Below are positions 24,488 to 33,752 of a stretch of 64,000 nucleotides of DNA, one piece after another. The DNA is taken from assembly GCA_050946835.1 (NCBI GenBank), contig JBMNVN010000007.1:1-64000 (forward strand), in the 5' to 3' direction. The notes under the pieces were generated by a model, which saw only the letters and a program-made list of their open reading frames with translations, ran no database searches and was not told the DNA's origin. This stretch comes from UBA1447 sp002329225. GTDB taxonomy: Bacteria > Bacillota > Clostridia > Oscillospirales > Acutalibacteraceae. The position numbers and the translations under genes are program-made. Each line of letters begins with the position of its first letter. Within the stretch, counting starts at the first letter, position 1.

Positions 24488-25924
24488 ATGAAATTTCGCA
24501 GAATAATCTCGGTTTTATTGGCTGCCGTTATGATTTTCGGTATGGTAACAAACGCCTTTGCTCTTCCCGCTGCGCAGCAGGAAGACCGATGGGCGGAGTT
24601 GGCGGCTCGGCGTATTCCCGTAATAAATGTTGACGGTATCGGCACAAGCGATATTTATCAGGACAAAGGAACGCCGGATGAAAAGAAGATTTTTTACCCG
24701 GAAATTGATGATGTTTTAAATGAACTGAAAAAGCTGATTTTGCCGCTTTTTATATTTTTAATTAATCACGATGTGGATGCTTTTGCGGGCAAGTTGATTG
24801 AGCGGGCGGATGCTATTCTGGGCGATATAGACTGCAATCCGGACGGAACCTCAAAAGACAACATTTCCGTCTATGAATATTTCTATTTTCCGGAAGATTA
24901 CAATTTTGACAGGGAACTGTATTTTACCTACGACTGGCGGCTTGACCCGATGGATAACTCCGTCAGGCTTAAGGATTATATCGAGATGATTAAGGCGGAA
25001 ACCGGTTGTGAAAAAGTGTCCCTCATACCCAACAGCATGGGCTGCACCATTGTAATGGCCTACATTGAACAATTCGGTACGGACAGTGTGGATTCAATTG
25101 TTATGCGTTCTTCCGCCTTTCAGGGTGTTTCATTGGCAGGGGAACTCTTCAACGGGCGGATTCAAATTAACAAAAGGGCGGTTTTGGGTTATATCCGCGG
25201 ATTTTTGGGAGAAGATACTAAATCCAAGCGTGTTGATACCCTTCTTACGGTTCTGGATTTTACCGGTGTCTTCGATGTGCTTTTGTGCTTTGTTGACTGT
25301 GTGTTGGACAGGTTCAAAGACCGAGTCTATGATGAACTGCTCATTGAAACATTCGGTTATATGCCGGGGGTTTGGTCTTTGGTCCCGGACGACTACTATG
25401 AAGATGCCAAGGCGTATATGCTTAACAGCGAAATAAACGCCATTCTGATAGAGAAGATAGACCGCTACCATTACGATGTGCAATGTAAAGCGGATCAACT
25501 TCTGCAGGCGGCGATAGATAACGGTGTGATTGTCGGGATTATCTCAAATTACGGCTTGTACGGCTGTCCCGTTTCGGCAAACCCCGATGCACAGACGGAC
25601 TATTTGATAGATACCGTTTATACAAGCGGCGGCGCCACCTGTGCGGAGCTGGGTTCAACATTGGGCGACGACTATGAGCAGGCCGTCAACTGCGGTCACA
25701 ACCATATTTCAGCCGACCGTGTCATTGACGCCTCAACCTGCATGTTCCCCGAATACACTTGGTTTGTAAAAGGTATGCAGCATGTGAAGTTCAACTCGGA
25801 TTATCGCAACCTTGTCTATTGGATTCTCTTGCAAGAAAACCAACCCGATGTTTTTACAAACCCGCAGTTTGTGCAGTTTTTAGCCCTTGATAAGAGCAGC
25901 AACACTCTCTACCCCTTAACATAA
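24488..25924 (+). CDS. Secreted lipase/acyltransferase-like alpha/beta hydrolase
   Basis: 478 residues. Signal peptide at 1-25 (KFRR, then a hydrophobic core, ending in NAFA|LP). The hydrolase region has FTYDWRLDP (146-154) and a nucleophile elbow PNSMGC (181-186, Ser183), a pattern close to lecithin:cholesterol acyltransferase-like bacterial lipases rather than GHSMG. VDGIGTSD near 48-55 may form the oxyanion strand. A C-terminal region with several cysteines may hold disulfides. The ATG at 24488 begins the signal peptide and follows AAGGA by 12 nt. A TTGACA-17-TAAATT promoter lies at ~24391-24419. The substrate is unknown; an outside-acting lipase is likely. Confidence 0.72.
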   Translation: MKFRRIISVLLAAVMIFGMVTNAFALPAAQQEDRWAELAARRIPVINVDGIGTSDIYQDKGTPDEKKIFYPEIDDVLNELKKLILPLFIFLINHDVDAFAGKLIERADAILGDIDCNPDGTSKDNISVYEYFYFPEDYNFDRELYFTYDWRLDPMDNSVRLKDYIEMIKAETGCEKVSLIPNSMGCTIVMAYIEQFGTDSVDSIVMRSSAFQGVSLAGELFNGRIQINKRAVLGYIRGFLGEDTKSKRVDTLLTVLDFTGVFDVLLCFVDCVLDRFKDRVYDELLIETFGYMPGVWSLVPDDYYEDAKAYMLNSEINAILIEKIDRYHYDVQCKADQLLQAAIDNGVIVGIISNYGLYGCPVSANPDAQTDYLIDTVYTSGGATCAELGSTLGDDYEQAVNCGHNHISADRVIDASTCMFPEYTWFVKGMQHVKFNSDYRNLVYWILLQENQPDVFTNPQFVQFLALDKSSNTLYPLT

Positions 25925-25940
25925 AAGTACAGTTTATTCT

Positions 25941-25978
25941 AAAAAGCAGACGCCTTTTGTCGGGGTGTCTGCTTTTTA
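25941..25978 (+). terminator. Intrinsic terminator after the lipase-like gene
   Basis: AAAAAGCAGACGCC pairs with GGTGTCTGCTTTTT (one G-T pair) around TTTTGTCGG. Confidence 0.85.
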
Positions 25979-26114
25979 ACTTCTTGGCCGCGTTTGCCTA
26001 TGAGTGTGTTTAGACCAAACAGACCGTTATTTTTTAAAAATATTTTAAGTTTTACCTGTTTTGCACCTTAACTCGTGTTATACTTAGGCTAAAGATCTGC
26101 GGGGAGGTTTTGTT

Positions 26115-27233
26115 TTGCCTATTAAACCTATACGTGAAAAATGGAAAGGCACCATGACCGACCGGGAACGCTTTAACCACCAGATGCACTACCGCCCGTT
26201 TGACCGCTGTTTTAATATGGAATTCGGTTACTGGGACGAAAACTTTACGCAATGGAAGATGTTTAAAGAAAACGGCATTAAATCGGATTCTCAGGCCGAC
26301 CTGTTTTTTAGTTTTGACCGTCTGGAATGTGTATCGGGCAATATCTGGCTGAGTCCTCATTTTGAAGGCAAGGTTGTTGAAGAAACGGAAACCACCCGCA
26401 CCGTGCTCAACGGTGACGGGCTTTTGGCTGTTGAACGCAAGGACGGCAGCAGCATTCCCCATTATATCGGCTCCAGTGTTGTAACCCCGGATGATTGGAA
26501 GCGGGTTAAAGAAGAGCGCATGAGGGTTGACGACCCGGCAAGGATTGTCAATATAGAGTGGCTAAAAGAAAGGTATCCCGACGACAGGGACTTTCCCCTG
26601 AGCGTAAACTGCGGCTCCATGATAGGCAAAATACGGGATATGCTTACCTTTGAGGGGCTTGCCTACGCCTGCTATGATTACCCCGATATGGTGGAAGATA
26701 TGGTGGAACAATGCTGCCTGTTGGTGGAACATTTTTTGGATCAGGTGCTGCCCCATATTACCTTTGACCTTGCCAGCGGTTGGGAAGATATCTGTTTTAA
26801 AAACGGCCCCATTGTCACCGTTGACTTTTTTAAGAATGTAGTAACCCCTCGCTATAAAAGGATAAGAAAAAAGCTGGACGCCTACGGTATCGACATCTGG
26901 TATACCGACTGTGACGGCGACGTAAGGCCTCTTTTGCCCTATATGCTTGAAGGGGGAATAAACTGCCTCTTCCCCTTTGAAGTCAACGGCTGTGCTCACC
27001 CCTCCGAACTTTTTGCCGAGTACGGCAAAGACCTGCGCATTATGGGCGGTGTTGACAAAATGGCTCTCGGCTCCGGCAGAGACGCCATCGACTCTTATAT
27101 GAAAAGTTTGGCGCCTCTTGTGGAAAGGGGAGGCTATATACCTTTTTGTGACCATCGCTGTCCGCCCAATGTGCCGGAAGAGGACTACCTTTACTACCTT
27201 GATTTGAAAGAGGCAATGTTCGGGCTTAAATAG
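26115..27233 (+). CDS. Uroporphyrinogen decarboxylase-family methyltransferase
   Basis: 372 residues, of the URO-D fold used by MtaA/MtbA-type corrinoid:carrier methyltransferases. Landmarks are the opening MTDRERFNHQMHYRPFDR, SMIGKIRDML, the DIWYTDCDGD segment where MtaA enzymes hold a metal ligand, and the terminal GYIPFCDHRCPPNVP, the usual family ending. The partner corrinoid protein follows after 41 bp, so this enzyme probably moves a methyl group between a corrinoid protein and a carrier. It is not likely to be haem-pathway UroD. The start is TTG at 26115 seven bases after GGGGAGG; an ATG at 26154 is the alternative. Confidence 0.8.
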   Translation: MPIKPIREKWKGTMTDRERFNHQMHYRPFDRCFNMEFGYWDENFTQWKMFKENGIKSDSQADLFFSFDRLECVSGNIWLSPHFEGKVVEETETTRTVLNGDGLLAVERKDGSSIPHYIGSSVVTPDDWKRVKEERMRVDDPARIVNIEWLKERYPDDRDFPLSVNCGSMIGKIRDMLTFEGLAYACYDYPDMVEDMVEQCCLLVEHFLDQVLPHITFDLASGWEDICFKNGPIVTVDFFKNVVTPRYKRIRKKLDAYGIDIWYTDCDGDVRPLLPYMLEGGINCLFPFEVNGCAHPSELFAEYGKDLRIMGGVDKMALGSGRDAIDSYMKSLAPLVERGGYIPFCDHRCPPNVPEEDYLYYLDLKEAMFGLK

Positions 27234-27274
27234 GTTCGTTTTTGCAGCTTAAATAAAATTTTGGAGGATTTGTA

Positions 27275-27910
27275 ATGAGCTTGTTTGAAGAAATCAGCGC
27301 AACACTCCAGCAGGGCCGTAAACCTAAGGTAGAGCAGTTGGTTCAGCAGGGCTTAGATGAGGGTATTTCACCCAAAAGCCTCCTTGAAGAAGGTTTGCTC
27401 CCGGGTATGGAGGTTATTGGCGAAAAGTTTAAAAACAATCAGGTCTTTGTGCCCGAAGTCCTCGTTGCAGCCCGTGCCATGAATGCCGGTGTAGCTGTCT
27501 TAAAGCCTTATATAGCGGCGGAAGAAATCGGCGGCAAGGGTAAAGTAGTTATCGGTACCGTAAAAGGGGATTTGCACGACATAGGCAAAAACCTTGTTAA
27601 ACTCATGATGGAGGGCAGGGGACTCACCGTTGTGGATTTAGGCATAGATGTTCCGGCGGAAACTTTTGTTACGGCCGCCATTGAAAACGATGCGGATGTC
27701 ATTTGCTGCTCGGCGCTTTTAACAACCACCATGAATGAGATGAAGACAGTGGTTGAAAAGAGTGAAGAATTTAACATCAGGGATAAAGTTAAAATTATTA
27801 TAGGCGGCGCACCCGTTACTCAGAGTTTCTGCGACTCGATCGGTGCTGACAGTTATACGGAAGATGCTGCTACCGCCGCCGATGTCGCCTTGGAGTACTG
27901 CTCGGTTTAA
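27275..27910 (+). CDS. Corrinoid (cobalamin-binding) methyltransferase protein
   Basis: 211 residues, the usual length. An N-terminal four-helix cap (~1-85: EGLLPGMEVIGEKFKNN, VPEVLVAARAMN) is followed by a Rossmann-like B12 domain with the base-off DxHxxG motif GDLHDIGKN (98-106, His101), then DLGIDVP, CSALLTTTM and GGAPV. It carries the methyl group between a substrate-specific methyltransferase and the URO-D family enzyme just upstream. The RBS TTGGAGGA precedes the ATG. No MtaB/MttB-type substrate enzyme lies in this window, so the methyl donor is unknown. Confidence 0.93.
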   Translation: MSLFEEISATLQQGRKPKVEQLVQQGLDEGISPKSLLEEGLLPGMEVIGEKFKNNQVFVPEVLVAARAMNAGVAVLKPYIAAEEIGGKGKVVIGTVKGDLHDIGKNLVKLMMEGRGLTVVDLGIDVPAETFVTAAIENDADVICCSALLTTTMNEMKTVVEKSEEFNIRDKVKIIIGGAPVTQSFCDSIGADSYTEDAATAADVALEYCSV

Positions 27911-27984
27911 AAACAGGACTTTCAAAATCAAAGCGTGTTGCCCGAAGCAGACTTCGATTCTGTCAACAAAATAATATTCTTAAT

Positions 27985-28026
27985 AAAAAAACATCCGCCC
28001 TCGATTATAAGAGCGGATGTTTCAAT
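27985..28026. terminator. Bidirectional terminator
   Basis: AAACATCCGC (27989-27998) pairs with GCGGATGTTT (28013-28022). A-run and T-rich flanks suit both the corrinoid gene (+) and the LRR gene (-). Confidence 0.82.
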
Positions 28027-28056
28027 TTATTCAAATTTAAATCCCGTATTATGCCG

Positions 28057-29280
28057 TCAAGTCATTCTTTCACTTGAGTACTCAACAGTTATCTTCTTTT
28101 TGAAGAGCTTGTAGTCATATTTGGGCAACCATTGGTCACCCTCTTTTACCGTGTCTTTAAAATCTTCTTTCGTCTTCGCTACATTGATTTTTGTAACGCC
28201 GCGCAGTTCGCCGTCCTGTTTATAAACGGTGTCCCAAAACGCATGGTGGCCAATGGAAGTAACGCTTTCGGGAATGTAAACATACGTTAAATTCTGGCAT
28301 TGTGTAAATGCGTCGGAACCGATCTCCACAAGCGTCTCCGGAAGGGATTTATAAACCTCTCCAAGTGCTTCTTCTCCTGTAAAACGCGGGTCTGTCACTT
28401 CGTTTTCACACTTGTATGAGTAAATCTCCGCCAGGCAGGGAATCTTGTAAAAACCGAGTGTTTCAATTTTTTTAACGCCCTCCGGGATATAAACCGTTGT
28501 CATATTTGAGTAGTTAAAGCAAAGCTCGCCGACCACGGTTACACTCGAGGGAATAACGTATGTTAAAACATCCTTTTTGTACTGCTCATAGTTTTCATTG
28601 TCCGCTTCCATTTCAATTCGGAAGCCGTTATCGTCAAATTCCGCCCAACCGTATTTCTCAGCCAAATAGGTGTCGTGGTCACAGGGCCTGCAAATTATTC
28701 TTGTCTTGTCCTTGTTGTAGAGTACGCCGTCAACGGAGCAGTAGTTCGGGTTGTTTTCGCTGACTCTTATTTCCCTCAACGCCCAGCATGAGTAGAAGGC
28801 TTTGGGGTCAATAAACTCCACGGTTTCAGCGATGTTAACGACCTGTATCTTTTCATCGCAGTTCAGTGCAAATTTGAATACACTTGTAACCGCCTTTTCT
28901 TTTTCCTTAATAATACGGTAGTTCGTTTTCGGGTCCGGGTTACCGTCCTCGTATTCTACGGTTGAAACAAAATCAATATCCAGTTCCGTAATAAAGCCGA
29001 TGTTTGAAAACTTGGCAAGCTCATAACCGATTTCGGTTTTTTTGTACTCGAAAGTGTCCTTTTCAATTGTACGAACGGAAAAGTATATTGAAATCAGAAC
29101 CGCAGTAACAATAGTTAAAGTGAAAACAATCTTTTTGAGAGTGAAAGCTTTATACGGCTTGCCGATATGCGGGGCCGCAAGACCTTCAACTTGGTAAGTC
29201 CAGATTTCATCCTCGGGAATTTCCAGATTAACATCATGTTGAAATTCTACGATTTCCCTTTTCTTTTCTTTTTTACTCAC
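28057..29280 (-). CDS. Membrane-anchored leucine-rich-repeat protein (BspA type)
   Basis: 407 residues. A ~45-residue cytoplasmic N-terminus and one membrane helix (~48-68: KIVFTLTIVTAVLISIYFSV) are followed by an outer domain with BspA-like LRR_5 repeats (VEFIDPKAFYSCWALREIRV, VPEGVKKIETLGFY-like, LVEIGSDAFTQCQNLTYVYIPESVTSIGHHAF). Such repeats usually mediate binding at the cell surface. The start is GTG at 29280 with AGGAGG upstream. It lies 11 bp after the transporter gene at 29292 and probably shares its transcript, which suggests a surface partner of the transporter; that link is inference. Confidence 0.82.
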   Translation of the reverse strand: MSKKEKKREIVEFQHDVNLEIPEDEIWTYQVEGLAAPHIGKPYKAFTLKKIVFTLTIVTAVLISIYFSVRTIEKDTFEYKKTEIGYELAKFSNIGFITELDIDFVSTVEYEDGNPDPKTNYRIIKEKEKAVTSVFKFALNCDEKIQVVNIAETVEFIDPKAFYSCWALREIRVSENNPNYCSVDGVLYNKDKTRIICRPCDHDTYLAEKYGWAEFDDNGFRIEMEADNENYEQYKKDVLTYVIPSSVTVVGELCFNYSNMTTVYIPEGVKKIETLGFYKIPCLAEIYSYKCENEVTDPRFTGEEALGEVYKSLPETLVEIGSDAFTQCQNLTYVYIPESVTSIGHHAFWDTVYKQDGELRGVTKINVAKTKEDFKDTVKEGDQWLPKYDYKLFKKKITVEYSSERMT

Positions 29281-29291
29281 AAGGATACCTC

Positions 29292-31046
29292 CTAACCTTT
29301 ATATCCGCCGGAAACGTTAAGACCTTCTTCTTGCGCCTGCTTTTCAGTTACTTCGGCCCTTCTCTTGAGAACCTCCATAACCATATTCTGTTTTTTGCTG
29401 TCGTAATCCCAAAACAGATACGGGATTGTCATAAGGAAGAAGCCTATTGCATCAATAATTAAAGGAATAATTATGATGTATATTCTTGAGTCATCAATAA
29501 AAAGCACGTCCCAGTTTGAGTTGAAGCCGTACTTCAGGAGCATAAGCGGAATGATAAGGCTGATGAAGGATGTAATCGGTCCGGTAAACCAGCCGAAAAC
29601 CCCTGTGAAGCTTTCAAGTCGCTCGCCGGAAAGGTACATTTGGTAGTCGCCGATACGAACAGCCATATCGCACGATGCGGTAGCGGGTACGGTTCTTATC
29701 GTTTCCATTATGAAAAGGATTATAAAGCAGATTGTACCGCCAAGCGCAACGTTGTTACGGAAGAACCACATTGTTGCGGCAAGAAGTAAAGTGCCTATGC
29801 CTCTTGTAAGCTGATAGAAAATCATAATCTGCTTATAGGTGAACCTCTTAAGAAAGTACGGTGCGCAGAGGTCGGGCGGAGTACCGGCAAATGAGATTAT
29901 GCTAACAAGTAATGAATAGGGCAGGCCGCTTAAACGGAAGGTAAATAAGTACAGGATAGTAGCAAAGGGCAGCATGCCGTTTCCCAGAGAATCTATAAGT
30001 CCTACGACCGTGTTAATCCTGTGATATTTGTTGCGAAGAACTCCGAACATTCCGTCCCAGAATTTAATCTGCGCTTTTTGCTCAACGGGCGGCTGCGGAA
30101 TTCTCTCCTTAATTCTGCCGGCAAAGAACATTGTAATTATAGCAAATAATATAAATGTTCCGGGAATAATGTAGCGGTACATGTTTATATCAGCCCACTT
30201 GTAGCGAAGAGCGCCGATCATTGCGGGTAAAATAATTACCGTTAACGATTGAATAAAATGGGAAAGCTTAACGGGATATGTGCGGACAAGAATCCTTTCC
30301 TGCAAATTGGGGCTGATTGTATTTGTGCAGGTTTCCAAATTGTTGCCGAAACTGAAAATATTGTATACCCCGAAAAGAAGGTTTGCTACCCACACACGGG
30401 TGGCAACATCGGGAATATTATAAACGGGTAGCCAACCGACAAGTACAACCATTACGCACTTGGGAACAACATCACAGTAAAGTGAATACTTATAGCGGCC
30501 GTACTTGGGGAGCAGCTTCTTGCGCCAAAAGATGCTTCTTGCACCTATCCAACCGGTAGTTAAAAAGCCTGTGCCGAAGGTTTTGAAGCAGGCCGTTGCG
30601 TTCATTCCCTCAAAGGAATTAAGCTTGGTAATGAGTGCCCCCGTTTGATTAAACAGTTTGGAAAAGTCAAAAATAATCGAGGAAATTCCGAAAATAATCA
30701 TCAGCCCGTAGGCTAAGTAAAACTTTCTTTCAGTCTTCTTGGGTAAAAAGCCTAAATTGTCATTGACCAGCCATGCCATAAGGGAGGCAGTGTATCCCAA
30801 AGGCAAATTAAGAATCGCTATGACGGAAAAAGTTAAATACGGCAGTTTATAGTGGTGCATAATAAGGTAGCAAGCCGCACTGAAGCTGATGTAATGGAGC
30901 GTCTTTGCGGCGGTGTAGTTGCTGCCTACTGCAAGAAAAATATCTTTATACTCTTTGTAGGGAACATATTTCCCTTCTGCGGGGGTGTGCCAGTGGGTTT
31001 TGATTTCATTAAAAAGCCATTTGATTTTACCGGTTTTCTTCCCCAA
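29292..31046 (-). CDS. MFS-type transporter, tandem copy A
   Basis: 584 residues with about twelve hydrophobic segments, in the style of large MFS/sugar-cation symporter-like proteins of Clostridia. The soluble N-terminus (KGKYVPYKEYKD-like, residues ~20-35) precedes the first helix, and a conserved central loop (RIKERIPQPPVEQKAQIKFWDGMFGVLRNKY-like) links the two halves. The start codon is TTG at 31046, where the neighbouring paralogue has ATG; the RBS region (GAGGAGAGGA on the coding strand) is shared. It is closely similar to the protein at 31131-32885 over the full length. Substrate is unknown. Confidence 0.72.
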   Translation of the reverse strand: MGKKTGKIKWLFNEIKTHWHTPAEGKYVPYKEYKDIFLAVGSNYTAAKTLHYISFSAACYLIMHHYKLPYLTFSVIAILNLPLGYTASLMAWLVNDNLGFLPKKTERKFYLAYGLMIIFGISSIIFDFSKLFNQTGALITKLNSFEGMNATACFKTFGTGFLTTGWIGARSIFWRKKLLPKYGRYKYSLYCDVVPKCVMVVLVGWLPVYNIPDVATRVWVANLLFGVYNIFSFGNNLETCTNTISPNLQERILVRTYPVKLSHFIQSLTVIILPAMIGALRYKWADINMYRYIIPGTFILFAIITMFFAGRIKERIPQPPVEQKAQIKFWDGMFGVLRNKYHRINTVVGLIDSLGNGMLPFATILYLFTFRLSGLPYSLLVSIISFAGTPPDLCAPYFLKRFTYKQIMIFYQLTRGIGTLLLAATMWFFRNNVALGGTICFIILFIMETIRTVPATASCDMAVRIGDYQMYLSGERLESFTGVFGWFTGPITSFISLIIPLMLLKYGFNSNWDVLFIDDSRIYIIIIPLIIDAIGFFLMTIPYLFWDYDSKKQNMVMEVLKRRAEVTEKQAQEEGLNVSGGYKG

Positions 31047-31130
31047 AAAATCCTCTCCTCAGAAGTTCTACTTAACGTTTTCCGCACTCGAAAAAGTGAA
31101 AATCAAACAGTTCCCCCCTTTTCTTATTTA

Positions 31131-32885
31131 CTAACCTTTATATCCGCCGGAAACGGTAAGACCTTCTTCTTGCGCCTGCTTTTCAGTTACTTCGGCCCTT
31201 CTCTTAAGAACCTCCATAACCATATTCTGCTTTTTACTGTCATAATCCCAAAACAGGTACGGGATTGTCATAAGGAAGAAGCCTATTGCATCAATAATCA
31301 GCGGAATAATTATGATATTTCTTCTTGAATCATCGACAAAAAGTACGTCCCAATTTGAGTTGAAGCCGTACTTCAGGAGCATAAGCGGAATGAGCAGACC
31401 GATAAAGGATGTAATAGGCCCGGTAAACCAGCCGAAAACTCCTGAAAAGTTTTCAAGCCGCTCGCCCGAGAGATACATTTGATAATCGCCGATACGAACA
31501 TTCATATCGTGCGCTGCGGTAGTGGGTACGGTTTTTGTCATTTCCATTAAGAAAAGTGTTATAACGCAGATAATACCGCCAAGTGTTACGTTTTCGGCGC
31601 AGTACCACATTGCGCCGGCAAGAACCAAGGTGCCTATGGCTCTTGTAAGCTGATAGAAAACCATAATCTGCTTATAGGTGAACCTCTTAAGAAAGTACGG
31701 CGCGCACAGGTCGGGGGGAGTACCTGCAAACGAGATGAAAATAACAAGCAGTGAGTAGGGCAAGCCGCTTAAGCGGAAGGTATATAAATACAGTATTGTA
31801 ACAAAGGGCAGCATGCCGTTTCCAAGAGCATCAATCAGGCCTACAATTGTGTTAATTCTAAGATATTTGTTGCGAAGAACTCCGAACATGCCGTCCCAGA
31901 ATTTAATCTGTGCTTTTTGCTCAACGGGCGGCTGCGGAATTCTCTCCTTAATTCTGCCGGCAAAGATCATTGTAATTGCCGCAAAAAAGATAAATGTTCC
32001 CGGAATAATGTAGCGGTACATATTGATGTCCGCCCACTTGTAGCGAAGAGCGCCGATTGCCGCAGGTAAAATAATCGAAACTATTGAGTGCATAAAGTGG
32101 GAAAGTTTGACGGGATACGTGCGGACAAGAATCCTTTCCTGCAAATTGGGGCTGATGGTTTTTGTGCAGATTTCCAAATTGTTGGCAAAACCGAAAACAT
32201 TGTATGTTGCAAAAAGAAGGTTTGCTACCCACACACGGGTGGCAACATCGGGAATATTGTAAACGGGTAGCCAACCGATAAGTACAACCATTACGCACTT
32301 GGGAACAACGTCACAGTAAAGTGAATACTTATAGCGGCCGTACTTGGGAAGCAGCTTCTTGCGCCAGAAGATATTTCTTGCACCCACCCAACCGGAAAAT
32401 AAAAAGTGAGTGCCGAAGGTTTTAAAGCATGCCGTTGCGTTCATCCCCTCAAAGGAATTGAGCTTGGTAATAAACGCCCCCGTTTGATTAAACAGTTTGG
32501 AAAAGTCAAAGATGATAGAGGCAATGCCGAATATCATCATCAGCCCGTAGACCAGGTAAAACTTTTTCTCCGTCTTCTTAGGTAAAAAACCCAGGTTGTC
32601 GCTGACTACCCACCACATAAGGGCAGTTATGTAGCCCAAAGGCATATTTAAAATCCCTATGACGGAAAAAGTTAAATAGGGCAGTTTATAGTGGTGCATA
32701 ATAAGGTAGCAAGCCGCACCGAAGCTGATGTATTCAAGCACCTTTGAGGCGGTGTAGTTGCTGCCTACTGCAAGCCAAACATCTTTGTACTCTTTATAAG
32801 GAACATATTTTCCTTCGGCGGGGGTATTCCAATGGGTTTTGATTTCATTAAAAAGCCATTTGATTTTACCGGTTTTATTTCCCAT
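31131..32885 (-). CDS. MFS-type transporter, tandem copy B
   Basis: 584 residues, the same length as copy A at 29292-31046 and nearly identical in its last ~60 residues (KKQNMVMEVLKRRAEVTEKQ). Differences cluster in membrane helices of the N-terminal third and near ~440-470. It starts with ATG at 32885 after AGGAGAGG. Both copies and the LRR protein point the same way with short gaps (84 and 11 bp), so one operon is likely: B, A, LRR. Recent duplication is evident; whether the two transport different substrates cannot be told. Confidence 0.72.
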   Translation of the reverse strand: MGNKTGKIKWLFNEIKTHWNTPAEGKYVPYKEYKDVWLAVGSNYTASKVLEYISFGAACYLIMHHYKLPYLTFSVIGILNMPLGYITALMWWVVSDNLGFLPKKTEKKFYLVYGLMMIFGIASIIFDFSKLFNQTGAFITKLNSFEGMNATACFKTFGTHFLFSGWVGARNIFWRKKLLPKYGRYKYSLYCDVVPKCVMVVLIGWLPVYNIPDVATRVWVANLLFATYNVFGFANNLEICTKTISPNLQERILVRTYPVKLSHFMHSIVSIILPAAIGALRYKWADINMYRYIIPGTFIFFAAITMIFAGRIKERIPQPPVEQKAQIKFWDGMFGVLRNKYLRINTIVGLIDALGNGMLPFVTILYLYTFRLSGLPYSLLVIFISFAGTPPDLCAPYFLKRFTYKQIMVFYQLTRAIGTLVLAGAMWYCAENVTLGGIICVITLFLMEMTKTVPTTAAHDMNVRIGDYQMYLSGERLENFSGVFGWFTGPITSFIGLLIPLMLLKYGFNSNWDVLFVDDSRRNIIIIPLIIDAIGFFLMTIPYLFWDYDSKKQNMVMEVLKRRAEVTEKQAQEEGLTVSGGYKG

Positions 32886-33013
32886 TAAATCCTCTCCTGA
32901 AAAGTTTTTATGTTTTCCGCACTTTCAAATCTGCTGAATACAATAAAGGCTCAAATTTAAAAGGATTAGCGTTTTCGGTAATTCTGCCGCATTGTTTCAA
33001 ATATAACAACTCA

Positions 33014-33042
33014 AAAGCCGTCTTCAACCGTGAAGGCGGCAA
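33014..33042 (-). terminator. Terminator after the gene at 33061-33732
   Basis: GCCGTCTTCA (33017-33026) pairs with TGAAGGCGGC (33031-33040), one G-T pair and an ACCG loop. On the minus strand it is followed by CTTTTGAGTT. Confidence 0.65.
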
Positions 33043-33060
33043 ATTCACTTTATCAACAGC

Positions 33061-33732
33061 CTAAATCAAATATACGCCGGAATCGAGAACCGCATATTCC
33101 TTCTGCTCGATTCTAAGGTATTTGTATAAAGGCTCATCGAACTCTCTATAATCCTTTACGGAATAGTCCGAAAGGCTTATTTCTCTTATCTTGCGGTTGC
33201 CCCTATTGCAGACAAAAAGTTTGTCTTGCGTTTTTGTCAGATGTATCGGTTGGTCAAAGGCCTTTGACTTGCCCCCGCCAATGCGCAGTAAAACGCTTTT
33301 TTCCCTCGGTGAATAGTGAATAACGGCATTTTTTTCCGGTACCAGGCACCAAATATGTTTATCGTCGGCTGCCGGGGAACAGACGGGACTCCCTTGGTAG
33401 CTCAAATCCGTCTGATAAATCGAAACGCCATCGGCGGAAAAAACATTGAGAACCCCCGTATCAAAAAGCACGGCAACGTCTCCGTTGTTAAAAAAAGAAG
33501 TCTCGCAGGAAATATAGTCGCCCACCTTGGAGGCTATGATTTCATAAGCTTCGCCGAACTTGGTCATAAGGTAAGCGCTCTTTTTTACCGCCTTTGAAAC
33601 AAGTATGTCCTGATCGAAAAGGTGGAGTGTGGCAATGGCGTTACCCATTCTATCCGTTTCAGTCTTTAAATATATAAACCCCTTCTTGTGGGGTACAATA
33701 TCAAGCGGCCGAAAATTCAGCACTTGCCTCAA
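33061..33732 (-). CDS. Unknown protein, beta-propeller-like
   Basis: 223 residues. I do not recognise a named family. The sequence alternates short beta strands with repeating patterns (GDVAVLFDTGVLNVFSADG; DKHIWCLVPEKNAVIHYSP; DKLFVCNRGNRKIREISL), as in NHL/YncE-like propellers, with four to five blades at most. There is no signal peptide. The start is taken as TTG at 33732, because GGAG lies 8 nt before it; a GTG at 33741 directly abuts GGAG. The gene begins ~20 bp after the 3' end of the 6S RNA, on the same strand, and may be transcribed with it. Confidence 0.55.
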   Translation of the reverse strand: MRQVLNFRPLDIVPHKKGFIYLKTETDRMGNAIATLHLFDQDILVSKAVKKSAYLMTKFGEAYEIIASKVGDYISCETSFFNNGDVAVLFDTGVLNVFSADGVSIYQTDLSYQGSPVCSPAADDKHIWCLVPEKNAVIHYSPREKSVLLRIGGGKSKAFDQPIHLTKTQDKLFVCNRGNRKIREISLSDYSVKDYREFDEPLYKYLRIEQKEYAVLDSGVYLI

Positions 33733-33752
33733 TATTATCACTCCATTAAAAA

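Noticed and set aside
26562..27155. 197-codon minus-strand frame
   Set aside because: It is antisense to the URO-D family gene and only reflects its codon use.
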